Notes: generated by a model from the letters alone, not told the origin. A stretch of 64,000 nt of DNA from Epichloe hybrida (GCA_019022495.1 JAFEKR010000076.1:1-64000), one strand, 5' to 3'. Positions 31,356-42,149 are shown, counted from the stretch's first letter. Made by a program: numbers and translations.

Positions 31356-32872
31356 CTAAGCTGGCACCTCTGGCGCAACCGCCGCATTGTTTGTAGCGGT
31401 GCCTGCCCCATTTTTTGCGTCCTCGGTATGCTCAAGCTTAATTGCGCACGTCTTCTCTCCTACATGGTTTTGCTCCCGCTCAGGATACCATACAGTCTTG
31501 GCGCCAGGTCGAATGTTGCCCCGGCGATCATACAGTGACCGGGCTCTGACGTACTTGTCCAGTTTCCAGAAATTCTCCCTTAATTGGACAGCAAGTGCTT
31601 CTCGTTTTGCCTTGATCTCGTTGCTTCGAGCACCTTCGGGTTCCGTAATCCAATCCTTGGTGGCTGCTTCGAACTGGTGGGTGAGGTCGTCTCTGGCCCT
31701 TTGTAGTGCATCGCGAGTAGCAGTGTCTTTCATGGCATCGTTTTCGCCAGGCACGGGCTCCTCATACGAGTACTCCCAGTCCTCGGCGCCACCGAGTTCT
31801 TTGATGATCTGATTAGGATGAATAAACTCCTCGAGCCCCTCTCTTCCGTACGTCAAGTGGACCTTGCCGGCGACGACGGGGTCGAGCCAGGCCGAGATGA
31901 TTTTCCAGCAAGCTATCGAGACTCATTAGCGCATGGTTTCGGGACAGGCGACTTTGCTAAAAGCAATCCATCTCAAATCTCACGTTTGAACACCCATGGG
32001 GAGTTGTGAATAAGAATGGCTCCCAGCGATTCGGGATAGTTGGCTTCGAAACACTTGATGATGAACTTGACAGGGATGTAGTCCATGTTGGCCAAGGTGA
32101 AGTTGGACAAGTCAAAGACCAACGTTGCAGTCTCGACAGGAGGCGTCAGAGCGAGACGGGCTGTCTCGATGAGGTAAGTTGTGTAACGCTCGATGCTTTC
32201 GACGGATTGATCAGAAGCTCGGTGCAGCCTGGCTCTGACATAGCTGATGGGTCGATTCTCTCTATCGGTTCCGTGGATGAAGCTTTTGCCGCCGCGGATT
32301 TGCTTCATAAAGTCCTGGGCAAGAGTCTTGCTCTTTCCGTCGCCAGTCTGCTCGTCTTGGGCAAGGAACTCTTCGCCGTGCGCGAGGATATCGGAGTCGA
32401 CGCGGGCTTCATTGTGCCTCCAGTTCATGGCGGAGAACATCATGACCAAGGCGCGGTTGACGTCCCATTTGCGAGCTCGCAGGAATCGCAGGGCGAGGGC
32501 GTCAGGGTGCTCATGCTTGATGGATGCCAAGACCATGGCACGAAGGGATTCGACCGTCTGTGTAGAAACGACACTCTGGAACTGCTTGGCCAGGCCGAAT
32601 TTGTCCGCTTCACCACAGTCGATCAGCTTGAGGGCTTCTTCGGGAAGAGCGGGCTCGGTCTTGGGCGCCTCGGCCTGACCCCAGCCGCCGAACCAGCGAG
32701 ACTTCTTGGACGAATCGACCTTGGCGGCGGGGGCTGGCGCCGCATCCTTCTTCTGATGCCAATCCTCGAGGATGTCGTATAGTTTGAAGACAGTCTGCCA
32801 AAGACTGCGGAGCTTTGCTTCTTGTTCGGCGTTTAGGTTGCCGACGTGGCCTGGGGGTACTGTAGAGGCCAT
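31356..32872 (-). CDS. Sec14/CRAL-TRIO lipid transfer protein (CSR1-like), 481 aa
   Basis: Exons 32872-31984 and 31912-31356 join in phase across a 71-bp intron (GTGAGA donor). The first 90 residues are helical with SKKSRWFGGWG. A CRAL-TRIO N-terminal helix set contains HPDALALRFLRARKWDVNRA. The lipid-binding domain runs about 195-345 with IRGGKSFIHGTDRENRPISY, FDLSNFTLANMDYIPVKFII, and YPESLGAILIHNSPWVF across the exon junction to WKIISAWLDPVVAGKV. The C-terminal 130 residues are a charged helical region. No signal peptide. This matches fungal phosphatidylinositol transfer proteins of the Sec14/CSR1 type, cytosolic carriers of phospholipid between membranes. It looks like an ordinary core gene and marks the less accessory part of the arm. 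Confidence 0.85.
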
Positions 32873-33140
32873 GATTGCTGCTTAGGAGAAGAGGAAGAGA
32901 GGAGGGGGTGGAAGGAGGAAGTAGGGATATCGTCTCGAACTGGCAGCAGGGAAGCATTATTAATGGAAATACTATTTCAACGAATGGGCGCGCAATGGTG
33001 CCAGCCACGCAAAAAGCGAAAAGTCAAACGTGGAGAAGGGAGGACTGGATGACGCGACGAGTACGGAGTAATAAGGGGGGAGAGAGTTGCTTGCCTCGCT
33101 TCTCCGTCCCAGCTCCCATCCCATCCCATCCCATCAGGCG

Positions 33141-33183
33141 ATGATGAAGAAGAAGAAGAAGAAGAAGAAGATGATGATGATGA
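33141..33183. repeat. GAT/GAA trinucleotide microsatellite
   Basis: A run of GAA then GAT units (ATGATGAAGAAG ... GATGATGAT) upstream of the Sec14-like gene, followed by a G-rich stretch to about 33216. Non-coding. Confidence 0.85.
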
Positions 33184-33788
33184 TTACTGACAGGGCGGGG
33201 GAGGGGAGGGGGGGGTTAACACTCACTTGTATTTATTTCTATTGGGTAATTGGGTAATAATACCAGGTGTGCAGGGGGGTCTACTGAATGCGTGTGCGGA
33301 GTGCCATGCGCCAGGACCTGTCATTTATACATAAGAAAACCAAGCCACAAACAGTCGGGCATGTGCATCGGAAAACAGTGGAAGTGCATACTGAGTAGAA
33401 AGAAGCTGCCGAGGCTCGCCAATGTGATTCTGGCGAATAGACACATACCTGGCTTAGTGTCAAAGCTTGCGATTGGACCATGGCTGGATTCAGATTTACT
33501 CCGAAGTGGCCTCATTGGCCCGCTCGACAAGTCAACAAGGATGGGGAAGGAAAGTGCGCGGGGGGATTGTTGATCATGGCACTAGATAAAAGGGCAGAGA
33601 GGCCCAAGCCATCACTAGTTCTTGTTTGGTGTCTGGTCTCCATCTGGTCTCCTCCCTTGTGCGGGGAACCAGACGCCAGAGCAGAGGGCCCATGTGAAAG
33701 AGAGGCATCGGAACATCATCAACTTGCAAATCCCGCCGCCACACGGCCGACGGACCAACTCCCCTCTGCATCTCCACAGGCAGAGCAC

Positions 33789-33845
33789 AGGCAGCAGAAG
33801 CAGCAGAAGCAGCAGAAGCAGCAGAAGCAGCACAAGCAGCACAAG
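33789..33845. repeat. AGCAGAAGC minisatellite
   Basis: About six tandem copies of a CAG/AAG nine-mer (GCAGCAGAA) that translate to Ser/Arg or Gln/Lys tracts in the plus-strand shadows. Confidence 0.8.
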
Positions 33846-33998
33846 CACGGGCACAGGACAGGGCACAGACCCCGCCCACCCATCATGTTCCACTTTTCTC
33901 ACTTCATCTTCCAAAAATTCCTTTGGCAGTTTCTGTCCATCGTCGTCATTACTCGGTAGCACGTTTTTTACTAGATGGGAAATACAAAGTACGGCATC

Positions 33999-35132
33999 TC
34001 AAGGGCAACCGACACCAAAGTCTTTGCACACCTCCCGCCCCTGTGCCCTGACCTTCTCCACGACCCATAACCGCGTGTTCGAAAATACAAAAACCTTGCC
34101 TGGAGCGAACGCAAAGTTGTTGCTCGTTTCGCCCACGACTATCTTTCCCAACAAGATGCCCTCGGAGTTCCAGACGTGCACGCCGTCGCCGCACCCGACC
34201 CAGACGTTGCCACGCGTGTCGCAGTGAATGCCGTCGGGGAATCCCTCGTCTGCCCACGCAAACGTCCTGCGATTCTCAAGACGTCTCATGTCGACGACGT
34301 CGAAGGCGTAGATTGTGGCAGGCCGCGTGGGGACGACGTCGAAGGCGTAGATTGTGGCAGGCCGCGTGGGGACGACCTCGAACTGCTGGCTGCCCGTGTC
34401 CGTAACGTACAGCGTCTTGAGGTCGGGCGAGAACTCGAGCCCGTTGGGCTGGACGAAGCCATCCGCCACCACCTGGACGACTCCCGTCCCGGGATCCAGA
34501 CGATATACCTGTTTTGGCTGCGTTGGCTCGGGTCGAAAGTGCTGGAAGTAGCCGTAGTCGGCGTCGGTGAACCACAAGTCACCTGTGATGGGATGCTGGC
34601 GGACGTCGTTCAAGGACGAAAAGTTGCGGCCGAGAAAGTTGGTCAAGATGGGCGTCGACTTGTTGGTGTTGGGGTCCACGGCCAGCAGCTTCGCGTAGTG
34701 CTGGAAGTCGCCTTCGTCACACCAGAGCTGCATCGGCGGCGTGTGGTTTTGGAGCGATCCGGGGGGGTAGTACGTCGTCCCGCCGTTCGCCATGGCCAGA
34801 TCGGAGAAGTGCGTGCTGCGGTACGGGTAGTCCTCCGAGTCCAGGCTCACGACGGTGATGTTGATCTTCTCCCCCGGACTCTTGTAGTTTGATGATATGT
34901 AGAGCGAGTTGTCTTTCCGGTTGTAGATGCCAGCCTCGTGAAACGCTTCCCATGGCAATTCCCACACTTTCCTCGCCCTCGCATTGTGGCCCATTACGCT
35001 GTGGAATTCTGGTCGATAGGCCTTGAGGACGATTGCTGGCACCGAGGCATTGGACAGCGACCCAAAGCAGCCGGCATCTATGGCGCCAGCCAACAGGCTC
35101 ACGTTGGCCATGGCCGTGGCCACGACAGACAT
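33999..35132 (-). CDS. SMP-30/gluconolactonase-like lactonase, ~377 aa
   Basis: The frame is open from 35177, but its first codon is TTG; the first ATG in frame is 35132 (MSVVATAMANVSLLAGAID). A separate signal-peptide exon upstream is possible. Motifs match fungal six-blade beta-propeller lactonases: ELPWEAFHEAGIYN, NALYISSNY-like (NSLYISSNYKS), ANGGTTYYPPG, LWCDEGDF, GRNFSSLNDVRQHPITGDLW, FTDADYGY, VQPNGLEFSPD, GFPDGIHCDTRGNVW and VGCGDGVHVWN. Metal-binding Glu, Asn and Asp residues typical of the family are at the expected places. Several Asn glycosylation sites suggest secretion. Odd: a 39-bp tandem duplication at 34293-34370 adds 13 residues (VVPTRPATIYAFD twice) in a loop before the FAWADEGFPDG blade. 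Confidence 0.8.
   Translation of the reverse strand: MSVVATAMANVSLLAGAIDAGCFGSLSNASVPAIVLKAYRPEFHSVMGHNARARKVWELPWEAFHEAGIYNRKDNSLYISSNYKSPGEKINITVVSLDSEDYPYRSTHFSDLAMANGGTTYYPPGSLQNHTPPMQLWCDEGDFQHYAKLLAVDPNTNKSTPILTNFLGRNFSSLNDVRQHPITGDLWFTDADYGYFQHFRPEPTQPKQVYRLDPGTGVVQVVADGFVQPNGLEFSPDLKTLYVTDTGSQQFEVVPTRPATIYAFDVVPTRPATIYAFDVVDMRRLENRRTFAWADEGFPDGIHCDTRGNVWVGCGDGVHVWNSEGILLGKIVVGETSNNFAFAPGKVFVFSNTRLWVVEKVRAQGREVCKDFGVGCP
34293..34370 (-). repeat. In-frame 39-bp tandem duplication inside the lactonase gene
   Basis: Two perfect copies with a period of 39 bases (34293-34331 and 34332-34370), each encoding 13 residues. The duplication is in frame and the copies are identical, so it is either recent or an assembly artefact. 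Confidence 0.9.
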
Positions 35133-35177
35133 GTTTCCAACTTGACCAAGCGGCAGTCGCGAGATGAAGCCCGGCAA

Positions 35178-35556
35178 AAGTGGAATTTTGCTTGCACCAT
35201 GGATGGCCAGAGGGGAGTTGCATCATGAGCAACACCGGCTTCAGAGCAACGAGGAGCGAGGAGCGGCATTACCCCCATACATAGACTCCATGGACGGCCA
35301 CAGTGCGTGCCGAGCAGACTTTTCCGGCTACTTGATCACTTGTTCTGGGTCATCTTCATCGGCCGGCCCACCGTGTGGATATGTGCACGGTACTATTATG
35401 ACTTGGCCCCAATAGAGAGATGAACTAAGGAATACAAGCATCATCATTGACTGACCAATCTTACCCAATGTTTTGCTAACTTTTCAGCCTCCGGCCCGTG
35501 TCACAATCCAAAAAGAAAGAAAGGAGAAAAATGTCATGCCGCATAAATGCTTCCAT
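35178..35556. other. Short intergenic region
   Basis: Holds the lactonase 5' region; the sequence after about 35235 shows no recognisable gene. An A-rich stretch lies near 35505-35530. Confidence 0.4.
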
Positions 35557-36699
35557 TCAGGGAGCCAGCTCAACCCGTGACGACGACGTGGATGCGCCAT
35601 CCGCGTCTGCGTCCGCGTCCGCCTCGCGCCTCTCATCGTTTGACCTTCCCGCTGAACAACTTTCTGCTGCTGTCGGTGCTGCTGTCGGTGCTGCTGTCGG
35701 TGGTCTAGTTCCTGGCAATTGCCGGCCGCCGCGACTGACCGTCACCGCCGTCGTCTTTACAATCTCAACCCCTTCTGGGGGGCTGTTCTCTCCCGGTCGC
35801 CCAGCTATGACCTGCATACTGTACTCCACTCCTGCCGGGGCCTGCGAGGCATTTCTCAAATATGTTTCCAGAGCTATGTCCGTTGATGTGTCATCATGTG
35901 TTGACGATGTGTTGCGCCCGGGGCGGACATGCTGCGAAAACTCGACCAGGCGATTCAACACGCCGAATTCGGATTTCAGCTTCACGCTGTAGACCAGAGC
36001 TTTCCAAACAGTCTGTATGGTGTAATTTTGGGTAAATTCAAGACACAGAATGCTGATATCGAGAAGAAGGACAAAGACGTTGACCAAGATCAAGTGTCCC
36101 ATGACTCGTCTCATTGCTGAGCAGGCGACGCCTCGCTGCATCCTCAACAGCCTCGTCGTCTCGACAATATACAAGCTCGAAATGATGACCTCTTGAACGA
36201 AGAAGACGGATAGCTGAAGTTTTGCAAAGATGGAATACGGTTTTCTGAAGAATGCTGGATTGCTCGAGTTGGTGCCGTACACCAAGACGATGACGGGTAT
36301 GCTGAGCCAGATGGCATCAAGAACAATCATGGCCAAAACGCAACGCAGAAGACGCGGGTCGTACATGACGATGTGCAATCGGGAATAGAGCACCAGCGAT
36401 TGCCCCGTGACCATGGAACACCAGCCGGTCAGTATGAGTGTGGCATGGAGATAGCCCGGTTGCTCTGGGTTGAGATGGCGGAGCAGATAGCCCACGGCAT
36501 TCAAGGCGACGCCCCACGCCGAACAAGTGAAGCTCCAAAAATAGAGGCCGCGAAACCGCTTAAACGTTGTGAGGACCAGGAAATTGAGCTCAACGACATT
36601 GTAGAGGGCGATGCTGATGAAGACGATGATGACAAGCCAGTGGACGTGGCGTGGCGAGGACACATGGTCGCCATCCGTGGTGGCTGGATAGTCAGCCAT
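35557..36699 (-). CDS. Seven-transmembrane fungal protein of the DUF7703 type, ~380 aa
   Basis: Single exon; ATG 36699 (MADYPATTDGDH) is preferred, although the frame opens at ATG 36735. Seven hydrophobic segments span roughly residues 20-265, with the diagnostic N-V-V-E-L-N-F-L-V-L-T-T-F-K-R-F-R-G-L-Y-F-W block after TM1 and SRLHIVMYDPRLLR before TM4. The extracellular-facing loop contains NSSNPAFF. The last ~110 residues form a cytoplasmic tail ending in low-complexity AAPTAAPTAAE and ADADADADGAS. This fits fungal DUF7703 integral membrane proteins, whose seven-helix layout resembles receptors, but ligand and partner are unknown. It is the last intact gene before the transposon block. Confidence 0.75.
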   Translation of the reverse strand: MADYPATTDGDHVSSPRHVHWLVIIVFISIALYNVVELNFLVLTTFKRFRGLYFWSFTCSAWGVALNAVGYLLRHLNPEQPGYLHATLILTGWCSMVTGQSLVLYSRLHIVMYDPRLLRCVLAMIVLDAIWLSIPVIVLVYGTNSSNPAFFRKPYSIFAKLQLSVFFVQEVIISSLYIVETTRLLRMQRGVACSAMRRVMGHLILVNVFVLLLDISILCLEFTQNYTIQTVWKALVYSVKLKSEFGVLNRLVEFSQHVRPGRNTSSTHDDTSTDIALETYLRNASQAPAGVEYSMQVIAGRPGENSPPEGVEIVKTTAVTVSRGGRQLPGTRPPTAAPTAAPTAAESCSAGRSNDERREADADADADGASTSSSRVELAP

Positions 36700-36735
36700 G
36701 GGCGCAACGCAAACAGTCGGCGAGTCTGCCAACAA

Positions 36736-37324
36736 CGAGACAACGGTGCTTCATGTCGGTACAATTCGAGCCTGACGGTCGCACATCATGAGAAGATGCA
36801 ACCGTGCTTCCACGAAATACTTGCATCATCCTTCATTGGCTCGAGCCGGAGAGAGTGCCGAGCAGACAGACCTTTGTGCAGTACTCCGGTAGCCAGCGTC
36901 CAATGGGTGGCTGCCAGTTGGTTGCTTGCTGGCTGCTGGCTGCTGGCTGCTGGCTGCTGGCTGCTTCTCTCTTGAATTCCCTTCTCCTCTCAATCTGTCG
37001 CCGCACTTCGAGCTGGGGAACCAGGGGGGCGACCATGAGAGGCTTTGACAACTTATTAGCCGGTTTTATCATCTGCGTGAATGGACGGGTTGAGGCGTGA
37101 AGCGTAGACTACGGAGTCGGTAAGACCGCCATTATTATTATTCCTGCTGTGAAACGTGGAACGTGGAACCTGCCAGCTGCTCCTAATTATTGCCCTGCCA
37201 GCTGCTCCTAATTGCTCTGCCAGCTGGCTCGTTGCCTGCCACCCGCATCACGCACTTGGGCCACCTCCTTCTAATAGCCCCTCGTAATAGCCCCTCGTCC
37301 ACATGCCAACAGGTCACATTTTCC
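36736..37324. other. Gene-free margin before the transposon block
   Basis: Contains a CTGCTGG heptamer array at about 36929-36965 and repeated CCAGCTGCTCCTAATT blocks near 37170-37215. It ends with CATTTTCC (37317-37324), the target duplication of the MULE. Confidence 0.6.
36929..36965. repeat. CTGCTGG heptamer tandem repeat
   Basis: About five copies of CTGCTGG in the region upstream of the 7-TM gene. Confidence 0.85.
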
Positions 37325-38000
37325 GTGAATTGCTCGGGGCGCAGCGATTTTTTGCTAGGTGCGCAGAAACCCCACACGCCCTGATTTTTTTAGCGGTCAG
37401 GCCCATTACCACACCCCATAGTATATTTACAGTATAAACATATAGTAGCTTTACTAAGCACTAGAATTAACTAATTTTTCCTTTAATCTATAACCTTTAT
37501 TATAATAGATAAAAACCTAGAAAACCCACCCCTAAATTTACTACCCTCGCTAGGCTATAGTAGCTTTAATAAACTCTATATTACTATATAAGTATTTAGT
37601 AAGTAAAATAGTATAGCTTTTAGTAAAAGTAGTATTTCCCTAAAAACCCTAATAAATAGTATTTAATAGCCTTTCTCTAGCTAGCTAGATTATAATTATA
37701 GTAGCTATTAAAGAGCTCCTAGAGGCTCTAGAATTTAATAAACATGCTTATAAAAAACTAACTATAGTTACTAGCTTAAGGTAATATTTACTAATAATTC
37801 TAGTTATTAAATATAGTATTATAAAGAGCAAGGCTATTATAACTATAATAAATTAAGCAATCCTTCTAGGTATATAATATATTATAAATTCATAGAGTAA
37901 TAAAAGTAGTAAATATTATACCTTTTAAATTATATAAGCCTTTAACCTTAAAGTATTAGTATAATAATTCGTAATAATAAAGAAGAAGAGCTTTATTTTA

Positions 38001-38461
38001 GAGCGTTGCTATTCGGAGCTGTGTTTTCTTGCTACTTGGCGCTATACCCACATAAGGATTTGTCCTAGCCGCATTTGGTCAGCTAGCTTAATTGCCACAC
38101 CCTCCCGTAGAAAACACACGTAATATCATGGAATCTAACCCCACACTCTGAATTACATTATAATAACAGCAGATTTTTTAATTAAACGCGCACAAGGCTC
38201 GCGAATTCGCTTAAAAACGCGATTTCCAGTGTTTTTAGCTAGCCTGACTAATTATTCCGACCTCTTCTAACCTCTTTGACTATCTATGCTAGCCGCTGCG
38301 TAGCCGCAATCGCGACCGTAATAGAGAGAAGCTTCCTATTTTTTTTACTAGGGAGTATCACACAAATTTAGTGGCGGGGCGTGGGATGTGGGATGTGGCC
38401 GTATCACATTGTGGGTACAGCGCCGAGTAGCAAGAAAACACAGCTCCGAATAGCAACGCTC
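38001..38461. mobile_element. Non-autonomous TIR element, 461 bp, 8-bp TSD
   Basis: Inverted ends of about 50 bp begin GAGCGTTGCTATTCGGAGCT. TTATTTTA occurs on both sides (37993-38000 and 38462-38469), an exact 8-bp target duplication as made by hAT or some Mutator-like transposases. The interior is not coding and is GC-richer than the surrounding MULE, so it probably arrived later. A solo end of the same family is at 8183-8222. Confidence 0.85.
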
Positions 38462-38642
38462 TTATTTTATACCTAAAGATATTTATAATTAACACTAAAG
38501 AGCTTATTAAGATAAATTAGCTAGCTATATATTTTCCTAGTGGTTTATTAAGGAATTATAAGAGAAAGGCTTGCCTTATAAGTACACTTATAATAATAAA
38601 AATCGCATTACAAGCGCTATGTGAACCTACCCTTCCTGTATT

Positions 38643-39205
38643 TATGAGGCGCTATGTACAGAACCCAATAAAGACTAAGGCCCTAGGTAACAGGCCTTAT
38701 AACCAATTATAAGGTGCAATATTAGCAACGGCTAGCATTAGCAGATCTTTTAGTCTATTAGGATTCCTAGCACACCTTCTAGGTCTCTTATAATTATACT
38801 AGCTATTACAGGTCTTCTAGCTAGGCTAGTCCTAGGTTCGAATCCTGTGGGGTGTGGGATTAGCTAGGCTAGGTAGCTTACATTAGGCTTACAGGGTAGG
38901 TACAGGTCCCACCTATACTAGGCCTTGGGGGTTCGTAATTAGTTAGACTATCTTAGAGGCCACAGAGGTCCGGGCCTAATCCCTTAGAAAGGTTACGTAC
39001 TAGCAAGACCTAAAAAAAGTGGCTCAGGACAAGCCTCTAGAAGGGAAGGGATAGTTATAAGGCGCTATGTATAGGACCCAATAGAGACTAAGGCCCTAGG
39101 TGACAGGCCTTATAACCGATTATAAGGTGTAATGTTAGTAACGGCTAGCATTGGCGGATCTTTTAGTCTATTAGGATTCCTAGCACACCTTCTAGGTCTC
39201 TTACA
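38643..39205. mobile_element. Miniature LTR retroelement (TRIM-like), 563 bp
   Basis: Two 150-bp direct repeats (38643-38792 and 39056-39205) flank a 263-bp interior and are themselves flanked by GTATT (38638-38642 and 39206-39210). A purine tract GAAGGGAAGGGA directly precedes the right repeat as a polypurine tract should. The interior includes GGTTCGAATCC, a tRNA T-arm-like motif. There is no coding capacity, which fits a TRIM mobilised by another retroelement. Confidence 0.75.
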
Positions 39206-39219
39206 GTATTAAAAAATAG

Positions 39220-39560
39220 AAGGTTTTCTTAGAATTTATTAGCATAGACTATACCTATAAGACGAACCACTAGGGTCTCTATCTATTAAATATTATTACT
39301 ATTATAGATTAAAAATCAATTGTAAATATTATATTTAGCTTTACTAGAACTAAAAAAGAGAAGGGTTATTATGAAATACTAGCCTTGCTAGAAGCAATTT
39401 GCTATAATCTCTAGATAGCAGCCCCTAAGGTTATTATAACAGACTTTAAAAAGGCACTAAAAACACCCTTAAGGTTATTTAGCCTAAGATATAGCAGTAG
39501 CTTTATACATAGTATATTTAAGCAAATATAAAGAATAACTTCTATAAGAAGTAAATTAAC
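39220..39560 (+). pseudogene. MULE transposase relic
   Basis: Translation with stops recovers EEGYYEILALLEAICYN-like (here KEKGYYEILALLEAICYN), APKVIITDFKKAL, and FIHSIFKQIQRI, which correspond to the MULE transposase block around the catalytic DxxKA(L) and the C/H-W/H-I-x-KN region. The frame has many TAG/TAA codons from RIP-like change. It supports the MULE call for 37325-40986. Confidence 0.6.
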
Positions 39561-40994
39561 AATAATAACAATAATAATAATAATAATAAATTAATACCTA
39601 AAGCCTTTAATAATAGCCTAATAGGAGCTTTTTTAGCTTTTAAAAAGCTACTTTACTTAGATATAAGTAATGATTTTTAATCTATTTAGATTTATATAAT
39701 TAATACGTATAAATTATAGTAATCTATAATTCTTTACTATATAGAAGAGATATATTTTCTAGTTAAGTAATAGTAAGCTTATTATTTTATAAAGAAATAT
39801 TAAAATTTCGGCAAATAGGCGAATAGTTTTATAAAGGTCTCTTATAAAGCCCTAAAACTTAACCTATTTATAGGGACTAGTGACTTTCTATTACTTATGA
39901 ATAGAATTCATTAAATACTTAAGACCTAAGAGCGTAATTATTACACTTATATAGCTAATAACGAAGTTAAGTAATGATTCTTAATTAATCATAAGGAATA
40001 GCTTAGTAAGCTACCTATATAGATTTCCTACTAAGCTACTAACCTTCTAGTTAAGTAATATAAGCTTATTTAAGCTTATAAAACTAGAAAGCAAGCCCTT
40101 TAACCTTATATAAGCTGTTTTACTAGGTAATTTAGTCTCCCTTATGCTTATTATATTTTAATAAAGAAAACTAACTCTAAGCTACTATAAAAGTATAAAA
40201 TTAATTACTATTAGTAGCTATAAAGGCCCTTAGTAAACCTCTATATAAATCCCTTACTTATTATTATAGAAATTATAGCTAACTTTAACTTCTAGAACCT
40301 TTATAATCTATACCTTTAAATTTATAATCCTATGCCTATCTTAACTTAGTAGTAAAAGGTAGTAATAAATAGAAAAGATACTTAATACTAATCTTTAAGT
40401 TAGAATAATAATAATAGTTAATAACTTAAGCCTTAATTAAGCTAATAAGGCATGTAGAGGCTGCTTGCACTAAGCATTTAAAGAGATTGCACGTAAGCTA
40501 AGATTAATACTACTATAAGAAATTAATACTACTAGTAGTAAGAAGCCCTGTCCTCCTAATGGTTAAATACTAATAGAAATAATAGGCAAAGAGAAATAAT
40601 TAAAGGATAGTGCTCTCTTAAGATTAAGGAATTTATTCCCTTAACACTATTACTACTATTATAGCTAATAGATATGACTAGATGGATAATTAAGGTACTT
40701 AGATAGCTAGAATAACTAGAAAATCTAGCCTAAAAGTATATACTTTTAAAGAAAACACTAGAAAACACGTTTTTAAGTAATTTAAAGCTTACCTATAGTA
40801 GTGCTATTAAGAAATTTATATAAATTATGTAAGCATATTATTTATTTAATTAAGGGCATTTGCTACTATACGTTTGTACCGTAAATATACTGTGGGGTGT
40901 AGCAACGGGGACGCTAGCCTGAAATCGGGGCGTGGTGGGGTATCCTGCGCACCTAGCAAAAAATCGCTGCGCCCCGAGCAATTCACCATTTTCC

Positions 40995-41346
40995 GCCCGC
41001 CAGAAACATACACAAAACTCTCCGGGCTTCGCCCCATCGAGTCAACCCTAATGCATGGCATCAAGTAGCACGAAGACCCTCGAAGACCCTCGAAGACCCT
41101 CGAAACCCCTCGAAACCCCTCGAAACCCCTCGAAACCCCTCGAAACCCCTCGAAACCCCTCGAAACCCCTCGAAACCCCTCGAAGACGCTGTTGTATGTA
41201 ATCTCATGGGCACTCCACTTCTTTCTAATGCTTTGTATGTACAGGGTACTCGGTACTCGGTACGTAGCCATCAGTTCTCTGCCGTCACCGCCACTAACTT
41301 TGTCCATGCAACGTTGATCACATTGCCATCAATGATCACCCAGGAC
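40995..41346. other. GC-richer host island between transposons
   Basis: This stretch is the right flank of the MULE target site and was originally contiguous with 37316. It contains the minisatellite at 41071-41180 and GTACTCGGTACTCGGTAC repeats near 41245. A minus-strand frame runs through the minisatellite to 40846 but crosses the MULE end, so it is not a gene. Confidence 0.6.
41071..41180. repeat. 10-bp minisatellite, 11 copies
   Basis: Three copies of CGAAGACCCT followed by eight perfect copies of CGAAACCCCT and a partial unit. The variants are sorted in blocks rather than mixed. Confidence 0.95.
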
Positions 41347-41520
41347 CAGAGCTTTACATTACATGACATTACATTATGTAATGTTTGTAATGTAATGTAA
41401 TTATTACAGATTACATTACATTACATGTAATTATTTGTGATTATTTGTGATTATTTGTAATTATTTTTGATTTTTTAATATTAAGGTTTGTGTTAGTTTT
41501 CACAGGGTATTGAATTTAAT
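41347..41520. mobile_element. Terminal fragment of a hAT element (inverted relative to 42376-43939)
   Basis: It starts CAGAGCTTTACATTACATGA and continues through TTACA pentamers, ATGTAATGTTTGTAATG and TGTAATTATTTGTGA blocks that match the reverse complement of the right end of the complete copy at 42376-43939. The other end and the target duplication were not located, so it is treated as a fragment. Confidence 0.6.
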
Positions 41521-42149
41521 ATAATAAGATTGTGAGCCCGAAGAATAGTATTATTATTAATTATCTATTCTAGGCTATATTATATTATATAGAAAAGAGA
41601 AGTTAAATACTAGTAGCTATAATAAAAGAAGGGAAAGGGGTTACGCGTTTATAGCCTTACATTTCCTAGCTAATTAACAAGCTAGGTTATAAGTTATATA
41701 TAAGGCGTGTGCATAGCCTAAGCTTTTGCTAGGTAATTATAGCTATAATGCATAATTAATATTACCTTTGTTCTAATACTAGAACCTCTCTTTTTTAATA
41801 TAATTATTAATGTGTAATATTAATTATAGGAATAAAAAAGAAAGGTAAATTAAGGATTTAATTAATAAGGGATATAAGAAAAAGGACTTATAGCTTATTT
41901 AAGCATATAGTAGCTAATAAAAGGGAAATGATAATCTTGCTTAGCTTACAAGCTTATATAAGGATAAGTAAGTCCCTTCTAAATCCTTTCTTTTCCTAAA
42001 AATGATATATATTTTACACTATAGCGTATATATAATGTCTTCCTTATCTAATATAATACCTTTCTTCTCTTATATATTACTATCTTATCCCTATAGCTAC
42101 TCTCCTAGAGAATTACCTTTTCTCTTACTATATATATATTATATATAAG

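Larger units (their letters stand above)
32873..33998. other. Intergenic region between the Sec14-like and lactonase genes
   Basis: It contains the microsatellites listed at 33141-33183 and 33789-33845. Frames on both strands around 33250-33960 overlap and are shaped by the repeats (poly-Gln or poly-Ala/Ser translations). I see no supported gene. Confidence 0.45.
37325..40986. mobile_element. Mutator-like element (MULE), 3.66 kb, RIP-mutated
   Basis: Long terminal inverted repeats of about 130 bp start with GTGAATTGCTCGGGGCGCAG at both ends; the left arm differs from the right mainly by C-to-T/G-to-A transitions. The 8-bp direct repeat CATTTTCC flanks both sides (37317-37324 and 40987-40994). 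A plus-strand relic of a MULE transposase lies inside at about 39220-39560. The element is broken by an internal TIR element (38001-38461) and a miniature LTR element (38643-39205), so it is older than both. Its left edge is the abrupt start of AT-rich sequence. Confidence 0.8.

Noticed and set aside
32006..32782. 258-codon plus-strand frame
   Set aside because: Antisense of the conserved CRAL-TRIO exon; long only because of GC-rich codon usage.
33480..34227. Plus-strand frames of 159 and 201 codons
   Set aside because: Shaped by the CAG/AAG minisatellite and antisense to the lactonase.
37183..37384. Pair of 64-codon frames around 37190-37380
   Set aside because: They cross the MULE terminus, whose inverted copy yields the same peptide at 40940-40990.
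38820..38850. tRNA gene suggested by GGTTCGAATCC
   Set aside because: No cloverleaf; it lies inside the TRIM-like element.
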